A DNA stretch of 9,925 bases from Candidatus Margulisiibacteriota bacterium. GTDB lineage: Bacteria > Margulisbacteria > Termititenacia > Termititenacales > Termititenacaceae. Below, in pieces: positions 5,532-9,925 of this stretch. Position numbers and translations under genes: made by a program. Each line of letters starts with the position of its first letter. The first letter of the stretch is position 1. The notes beneath the pieces are model-generated. The model did not search any database. It was given only the letters and a program-made list of their open reading frames with translations, and was not told the origin of the DNA. The stretch covers positions 1-9,925 of the forward strand of contig JAITIS010000127.1 in NCBI GenBank assembly GCA_031279305.1, read 5' to 3'.

Positions 5532-7642
5532 AAGCTCGCGTATTTGACCAGCAGCGATTTGCGCGCGCGCAAAAATTGTATATCCAGCGCCTGATCTTCC
5601 CCGGAGCCGAAGACTCGGAGCACTTTACCCTCGCCCCATTTGTGGTGAAAAATCCGGTCATTGGCTTGATAGGCGGGAATGTCCGTCTGCGTGGCAGGCG
5701 CCGGCGCGCGCTCCGCGTAGCCGCGGATGTCCGCCGGCTCGAACAGTCCGCTGGAGCTTTCGGTTTTGTCCAGCAATTCATCCGGTATTTCGCTGAGGAA
5801 ACGCGAGACTTCATTGCATCTAGTCTCGCCGGCCTGCGAGCGCAGGCGCGCGGCGGATAAATATATTCTTTCTCTGGCGCGGGTGATGGCCACGTAGCAA
5901 AGCCTGCGCTCTTCTTCCAGCGCGGCGGGCTCGTGCAGCGAGCGGATATGCGGCAGGATACTTTCTTCCAGCCCCGTGAGGAACACCGCCGGAAATTCCA
6001 GACCTTTGGCGCTGTGAATAGTCATCAGGGTTATCGCGTCGCCTTCTTCTTTGAGATTGTCGATGTCGGTCATCAGGCTGACCTGTTCCAAAAATTCCGC
6101 CAGACCCAGCGGCTCTTTTTCTCTGGCGACGGATACCAGCTCAAAAATATTGTCCAGCCGCTCCAGATCGCTTTCGTCCGCCGAGCCGGCGAGCATATCG
6201 CGATAACCGGAACGGGCAATGGTTTCGTTTATAATTTCGGACAGCGGGGCTGTTTCGCTTAACATCCGCAGATCCTGAATAGTCTTGTAAAAAACGCGCG
6301 CGGACTGCGCGGCGCGTCTAGTCAATTCTGGCGCCTCCGCGTCCAGCGCCGCGAACAAGGTCAAGCCCTGTTCCTCGGCATAGATTTTATATTTTGCCAG
6401 CGTCAGCCCGCCGATGCCGCGCGCCGGCAGATTGACAATGCGCCGCAGCGACACATTGTCCGCCGGATTGGCGATGAGGCGCAGATAGGCCAAAATATCC
6501 TTGACTTCTTTCCGCGCGTAAAATTTTACGCCGCCGACCAGCCGGTAAGCTATGCCGCGCTTGACAAAAGTTTCCTCGAAAACGCGCGATTGGGCGTTGG
6601 TGCGGTAAAACACCGCAAAACTGTTCAATCCGCCCAGCGCCGTTTTGTTTTGCTCGATAGCGTCGGCCACGTGTTGTGCTTCTTCCCTCTCCGTGCCGGC
6701 CAGAAAAAAAGTACATTTTTCGCCCGCGCTGTTTTCTGTCCAGAGGTTTTTGGCTTTGCGCAGCTCATTGTTTTTGATGACCGCGTTGGCGGCCTCTAGT
6801 ATATTGCCGGTCGAGCGGTAGTTCTGCTCCAGCAGGATGACTTTTGCCCGCGGGTAATCCCGCTCAAAAGAAAGAATATTGGCGATGTCCGCGCCGCGCC
6901 AAGAATAAATATTCTGATCGCTGTCGCCGACCACGCAGATATTCCGGTGCTTGGCCGCCAGCAGATGGATCAGCGTGTACTGCGCGCGGTTGGTGTCCTG
7001 ATATTCATCGACTAGCACATACTGAAACTGCTCCTGATAACGCTGGAGCAGCTCAGGATTTTGCTGGAGCAGCTCGATGGTTAAAAGCAGCATATCGTCA
7101 AAATCCAGCGCGTTATTTTGGCGCAGCGCGTCCTGATATTTCTGGTACACGCCGCTTATTTTTTTCTGAAAAGCATATTCCGCTAGACGGGCGTATTCCG
7201 CGGGCTTAAACATTTTATTTTTAGCCCAGCCGATCTGCCCCAGCGCTTTTTGCGGTGTGAGCTGTTTGTCTTTGTCCAGCCCGTTTTCCCGCAGAATATT
7301 TTTAACCAGCGCGGTCTGATCGGCGTTGTCATAGATGACATAGCTGGATGTGTAGCCGGGCAAAAGCTGGATATGCCGGCGCAGCAGTTTGCCGCAGATG
7401 CCGTGAAAAGTGCCGATCCAGGCCAGTTTGGCGCCGATGCGTTCTTCCATTTCCCGCGCGGCTTTGTTCGTAAAGGTCACCGCCAGCACGCGCTCCGGCG
7501 GGATATGCTTTTCCGCCAGCAGATATTTGATGCGGGAAGCCAGCACTCTGGTTTTGCCGCTGCCCGCGCCGGCCATTATCATTAACGGCCCCTCGGTGTG
7601 GAGCACGGCCTCTTTTTGTCTGGGATTGAGCTTGCTTAGCAT
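5519..7642 (-). CDS. pcrA: ATP-dependent DNA helicase of the PcrA/UvrD family
   Basis: This is a superfamily 1A 3'-to-5' DNA helicase acting in nucleotide excision repair, removal of RecA filaments and resolving replication-transcription conflicts. The 707-residue product shows the full motif set: Q-motif region LNPRQKEAV (5-13), Walker A AGAGSGKT (24-31), motif Ia TFTNKAAREM (56-65), motif II VDEYQDTN (211-218), motif III VVGDSDQNIYSWRG (237-250), motif IV QNYRS (273-277), motif V TIHSAKGLEF (541-550) and motif VI YVAITRARER (583-592). The last 48 residues (about 660-707) match the small C-terminal Tudor-like module of PcrA/UvrD that contacts RNA polymerase (HHKWGEGKVLRV, then KSLLVKYASL). 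The presence of that module and the length favour PcrA/UvrD over Rep. The stop lies two bases from that of hisF. The start at 7642 is the only one possible, because an in-frame stop lies 15 bases upstream on the coding strand. No Shine-Dalgarno sequence precedes it. Confidence 0.96.
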   Translation of the reverse strand: MLSKLNPRQKEAVLHTEGPLMIMAGAGSGKTRVLASRIKYLLAEKHIPPERVLAVTFTNKAAREMEERIGAKLAWIGTFHGICGKLLRRHIQLLPGYTSSYVIYDNADQTALVKNILRENGLDKDKQLTPQKALGQIGWAKNKMFKPAEYARLAEYAFQKKISGVYQKYQDALRQNNALDFDDMLLLTIELLQQNPELLQRYQEQFQYVLVDEYQDTNRAQYTLIHLLAAKHRNICVVGDSDQNIYSWRGADIANILSFERDYPRAKVILLEQNYRSTGNILEAANAVIKNNELRKAKNLWTENSAGEKCTFFLAGTEREEAQHVADAIEQNKTALGGLNSFAVFYRTNAQSRVFEETFVKRGIAYRLVGGVKFYARKEVKDILAYLRLIANPADNVSLRRIVNLPARGIGGLTLAKYKIYAEEQGLTLFAALDAEAPELTRRAAQSARVFYKTIQDLRMLSETAPLSEIINETIARSGYRDMLAGSADESDLERLDNIFELVSVAREKEPLGLAEFLEQVSLMTDIDNLKEEGDAITLMTIHSAKGLEFPAVFLTGLEESILPHIRSLHEPAALEEERRLCYVAITRARERIYLSAARLRSQAGETRCNEVSRFLSEIPDELLDKTESSSGLFEPADIRGYAERAPAPATQTDIPAYQANDRIFHHKWGEGKVLRVFGSGEDQALDIQFLRARKSLLVKYASLKKL

Positions 7643-7647
7643 TTTGG

Positions 7648-7654
7648 AAAGGAG
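7648..7654 (+). promoter_or_regulatory. Strong Shine-Dalgarno-like sequence at unusual distance from comEC
   Basis: AAAGGAG on the plus strand is the best Shine-Dalgarno match in the window, but it ends 15 bases before the comEC ATG at 7670 and no ATG, GTG or TTG lies at the normal 5-10 base distance. Either the spacing is shortened by RNA folding, or the match is accidental. The next in-frame ATG (7679) has GGAG only three bases before it. Confidence 0.3.
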
Positions 7655-7685
7655 ATATTAGCACAAAATATGGAGAAAATGCCAA
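7655..7685 (-). promoter_or_regulatory. Candidate promoter for the helicase gene, implying a very short leader
   Basis: Read on the minus strand, TTGGCA (7680-7685) resembles the -35 box, and TAATAT (7655-7660), preceded by TGC, resembles an extended -10 box. The spacer is 19 bases, slightly long. Transcription would start only about 4-6 bases before the helicase ATG, giving an almost leaderless message, which agrees with the missing Shine-Dalgarno sequence. The -35 box lies within the left arm of the hairpin at the start of comEC. This is a match by eye, not proof. Confidence 0.35.
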
Positions 7686-9910
7686 GTTTTGGCCTGGCAT
7701 TTTTTTTGCCGTTTAGCTTGGAAATGTATATTGTCCTTTCGGTGTTTTTTTATTTCGCCGGACTTTTTTTGGCGTCCAGCCGCAGTTTTTACAGTCTGGC
7801 TTTTCTGGCGGCGCTGTTATTTTTTTGTGGCCGGCGTAAATGCTGGCGCGGGATTTTTTTGCTGTTTCTAGTATTGGGCTTTGGCCGCACTGCCTGTCAT
7901 CAATCCGCGCTAGCCGCCAGACTGGCCTCCGCGGAAAACTGGCGTCCGGGTCCGCTCACGCTGCGTATTGTCTCAGATATACAGTACAGAGCAGATACGG
8001 CGGTTTTTACCGCCAGAGCCGGCGGCTATAAAATAATGGCCAGACTGCGCGGCGGGCAGAATCTGCATTACGGCGATACGCTGACTTTGAGTAAATACGG
8101 ATTATTTCCCCTGCGGCTCAAACGCAATTTTTTCATTGCCGGCTACGATGATTATCTTTATGCCCGCGGCTATTCCCTGCGCCTGAATGCGGACGCCGGC
8201 GCGGTGCAGGAGCGCGCCGCCAGCCGGTCATTGTTCGGGCTGGCCATAGACTTGAAAAATAAACTGACGGAAATACAGCGGCAGACTTTGCCAGAAGAGC
8301 AGGCTGGCATTATGTGTACTTTTTTGTTCGGCGCGGCGTCCTCGGCTGTCGACACGGAAACTATCGAAGCGTACCGGCGCGCCGGAGTTATTCACCTGCT
8401 GGTGGTTTCCGGTATGCATATCACGCTGTTTATGGCTTTGCTGCAATCCGTAGCCGCCGCTCTGCGTCTGAAAAGCTGGCCGGCTTTCTGGCTCATCACG
8501 CTGGTCAACGCGCTTTTTATTTTCGCGGTGGGCGCGGGACCCTCGGTCTGCCGCGCCGGCCTGATGGCGGAGATCGCCCTGCTGGGGCGGACTTTGCGCC
8601 GGCCGACGGATGTTTACAATGCACTGGCGCTCTCAGGACTGGCGCTTTGTATTTTTGATCCGCTGTTAGTTTATGACGCTGGCTTTCAGCTCTCTTTTGC
8701 GGCGACTTTTTCCCTGCTTTTTCTGGCGCCGGTTTTAGCCGCCAGACTGGGGTTTCTGCCCAAATTTTGGCGCGGACTGCTGGCTGTTTCCACCGCGCCG
8801 TTTTTGCTGACTATGCCGCTTTGTGTTTATTACTTCAACGGAATTTCTCCGGGCGCCTTATTCATCAATGCGCTGGTTTTGCCGTGGGTGGAGACGCTGA
8901 CCTATCTGGGTTTTGTTTCCGCTTTTGCCGGTTTGTTTTCCCTGCGGCTGGCTTTGCTCTTAAACTCCTTTAGCTATGGCCTTTTGGTTTTGCTGGACTG
9001 GCTGGTCGGTATATTTTCCGGCGCTTATATCCGGGTGCCGCAAATTCCGCTGGCTCTGCTCTTTTTCAGTCTGGGCTGGCCTTTAGTTTTTGTTCTTTAT
9101 CCGCGCTGGCTGAAAAAATACTCGCTCGCCCTTTTAATTTTTATGCTGGCGTTCTGGTTTTATCCGGGCAGTAATAATTTACGGATATTTTTTCTGAATG
9201 TGGGGCAGGGCGACAGCATCCTGATCGCGCGGCGTAAAAAAGCGCTGGTCATCGACTGCGGCTCGGAGTCCAGTGACGCCGCCGGGGATATTCTTAACCG
9301 GACGCTCTTAAAACTCGGCGCCGGGGCCCCCGCTGTTTTGCTGACACACGGCCACGCCGACCATTACAACGGCCTGCTGAAACTGCCGCGCATCGGCGCG
9401 CTGGTTCTGCCGGACAACCTAGAACCGGACATCGCGGAAGCCCTGCGCGCCAGAGCAGAATACGTGACGGCGGAACTGCCGGGGGTTGTCTTGCATAAAC
9501 CGGCGGATATTGCTAAGCAGGAAAACAATAATTCTGCGCTGGCTTTATTGGAGGAAGGCGATTTTCGCGCCTTGTTCACCGGCGATGCCGAGAGGGAGGA
9601 AGAAAAATTATTTTTGGATATTCTGCCGGAAATTGATTTGCTCAAAGCCGGACATCACGGCAGCAAGACTTCTTCCAGTCCGGAATTTTTAGCCGCGCTC
9701 AAACCGGACAACGCGGTTATTTCCGCCGGCGCATCCAATAAGTACCGCCACCCGCATCCAGAGGCGCTGGCTAGATTGTCTGTCTGGGCTAAAATCTGGC
9801 GCACGGACAGAGACGGCGCGGTAATGGCGACAGTGTATCCGCATCATTATCGTATGGAAACCAGCGCAACTGGACAACGCGCGGATTTTCCTATTCGCGC
9901 AAAATATTAA
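7670..9910 (+). CDS. comEC: ComEC/Rec2-family DNA internalisation channel
   Basis: ComEC is the inner-membrane channel that carries single-stranded DNA into the cytoplasm during natural transformation. The 746-residue product has the full three-part architecture: an N-terminal region with membrane segments and an OB-like soluble part (about 1-180, DUF4131-like); the multi-helix competence domain (about 205-470) with the signature HLLVVSGMHITLF (242-254); and a C-terminal metallo-beta-lactamase domain (from about 504) with LNVGQGDSILI, the zinc motif THGHADH (559-565), GDA (638-640) and GHHGSKTS (661-668). The zinc ligands His560, His562, Asp564 and His565 are all retained, consistent with a nuclease-active domain that degrades the non-transported strand. 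The start is uncertain: ATG 7670, 7679 or 7724 (residues 1, 4 or 19) are in frame, and a terminator-like hairpin overlaps the first two. The gene is divergent from the helicase gene. No comEA or other competence gene is visible. Confidence 0.93.
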   Translation: MEKMPSFGLAFFLPFSLEMYIVLSVFFYFAGLFLASSRSFYSLAFLAALLFFCGRRKCWRGIFLLFLVLGFGRTACHQSALAARLASAENWRPGPLTLRIVSDIQYRADTAVFTARAGGYKIMARLRGGQNLHYGDTLTLSKYGLFPLRLKRNFFIAGYDDYLYARGYSLRLNADAGAVQERAASRSLFGLAIDLKNKLTEIQRQTLPEEQAGIMCTFLFGAASSAVDTETIEAYRRAGVIHLLVVSGMHITLFMALLQSVAAALRLKSWPAFWLITLVNALFIFAVGAGPSVCRAGLMAEIALLGRTLRRPTDVYNALALSGLALCIFDPLLVYDAGFQLSFAATFSLLFLAPVLAARLGFLPKFWRGLLAVSTAPFLLTMPLCVYYFNGISPGALFINALVLPWVETLTYLGFVSAFAGLFSLRLALLLNSFSYGLLVLLDWLVGIFSGAYIRVPQIPLALLFFSLGWPLVFVLYPRWLKKYSLALLIFMLAFWFYPGSNNLRIFFLNVGQGDSILIARRKKALVIDCGSESSDAAGDILNRTLLKLGAGAPAVLLTHGHADHYNGLLKLPRIGALVLPDNLEPDIAEALRARAEYVTAELPGVVLHKPADIAKQENNNSALALLEEGDFRALFTGDAEREEEKLFLDILPEIDLLKAGHHGSKTSSSPEFLAALKPDNAVISAGASNKYRHPHPEALARLSVWAKIWRTDRDGAVMATVYPHHYRMETSATGQRADFPIRAKY
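7676..7707 (+). terminator. Terminator-like hairpin plus eight T residues over the start of comEC
   Basis: AAAATGCCA (7676-7684) and TGGCATTTT (7695-7703) form a perfect 9-bp stem around a 10-base loop, and the T run extends from 7700 to 7707. This fits the pattern of a Rho-independent terminator on the plus strand better than anything else in the window. A shorter competing hairpin, GCCAA-GTT-TTGGC (7681-7693), uses the same left-arm bases, so the two folds exclude each other. It either overlaps codons 3-13 of comEC (start 7670) or lies in its leader (start 7724). Possible roles are attenuation of comEC, or stopping transcripts antisense to the helicase gene. Confidence 0.5.
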
Positions 9911-9925
9911 GGTTCTTGGATTGGC

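Noticed and set aside
1..9925. Frequent GCCGGC/CCGG-rich words as possible DNA uptake sequences, given comEC
   Set aside because: They mostly fall in Ala-Gly and Pro-Ala codon pairs and are explained by GC-rich codon use. I cannot count them against a background model, and no longer fixed word recurs.
1..9925. Mobile elements, CRISPR arrays, tRNA or rRNA genes
   Set aside because: I found no transposase or integrase motifs, no regularly spaced direct repeats, and no cloverleaf or rRNA-like stretches on either strand.

Overview
This looks like a chromosomal housekeeping segment from a diderm (outer-membrane) bacterium outside the well-studied groups. The strongest lineage clue is the gene after ftsZ. 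It encodes a signal peptide, one S-layer homology (SLH) domain, a short coiled coil and a long beta-barrel-like region ending in phenylalanine. That architecture is known from outer-membrane porins of Negativicutes, Cyanobacteria, Deinococcus-Thermus and some uncultured relatives such as Margulisbacteria/WOR-1. The last group would be my guess, but the sequence alone does not prove it. Most of the window is GC-rich in coding composition, except the first gene, which has obvious AT-rich patches.

Layout. Positions 1-593 hold the 3' part of an unrecognised protein gene that is open through the left edge. A 166-base gap (594-759) carries a candidate stem-loop, a 12-base palindrome and an almost ideal extended -10 promoter. 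It leads into a plus-strand run of five genes: ftsZ (760-1917), the SLH-porin gene (1917-3467), def (3467-3958), fmt (3955-4767) and hisF (4764-5516). Every junction in this run overlaps by 1 or 4 bases, so it is almost certainly one translationally coupled operon. It links cell division, envelope structure, translation initiation and termination processing (formylation and deformylation), and histidine biosynthesis. Two bases after hisF comes the convergent end of a minus-strand pcrA/uvrD-type helicase gene (5519-7642). Divergent from it by 27 bases is comEC (7670-9910), the DNA-uptake channel. The last 15 bases (9911-9925) hold nothing I can identify.

How the genes fit together. Def and Fmt act on the same formyl-methionine cycle. 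FtsZ and the SLH porin both concern the envelope during division and growth. PcrA and ComEC both handle single-stranded DNA, although nothing shows they are functionally paired beyond sharing a tiny divergent control region. That control region is the most unusual part of the window. A perfect 9-bp hairpin followed by eight T residues, which looks like an intrinsic terminator, lies over the first codons of the comEC reading frame, and the same bases supply a -35-like box for the helicase gene on the other strand. I see no mobile element, CRISPR array, tRNA or rRNA, and no clear new multi-gene system. The window is mostly conserved core genes in an uncommon arrangement.
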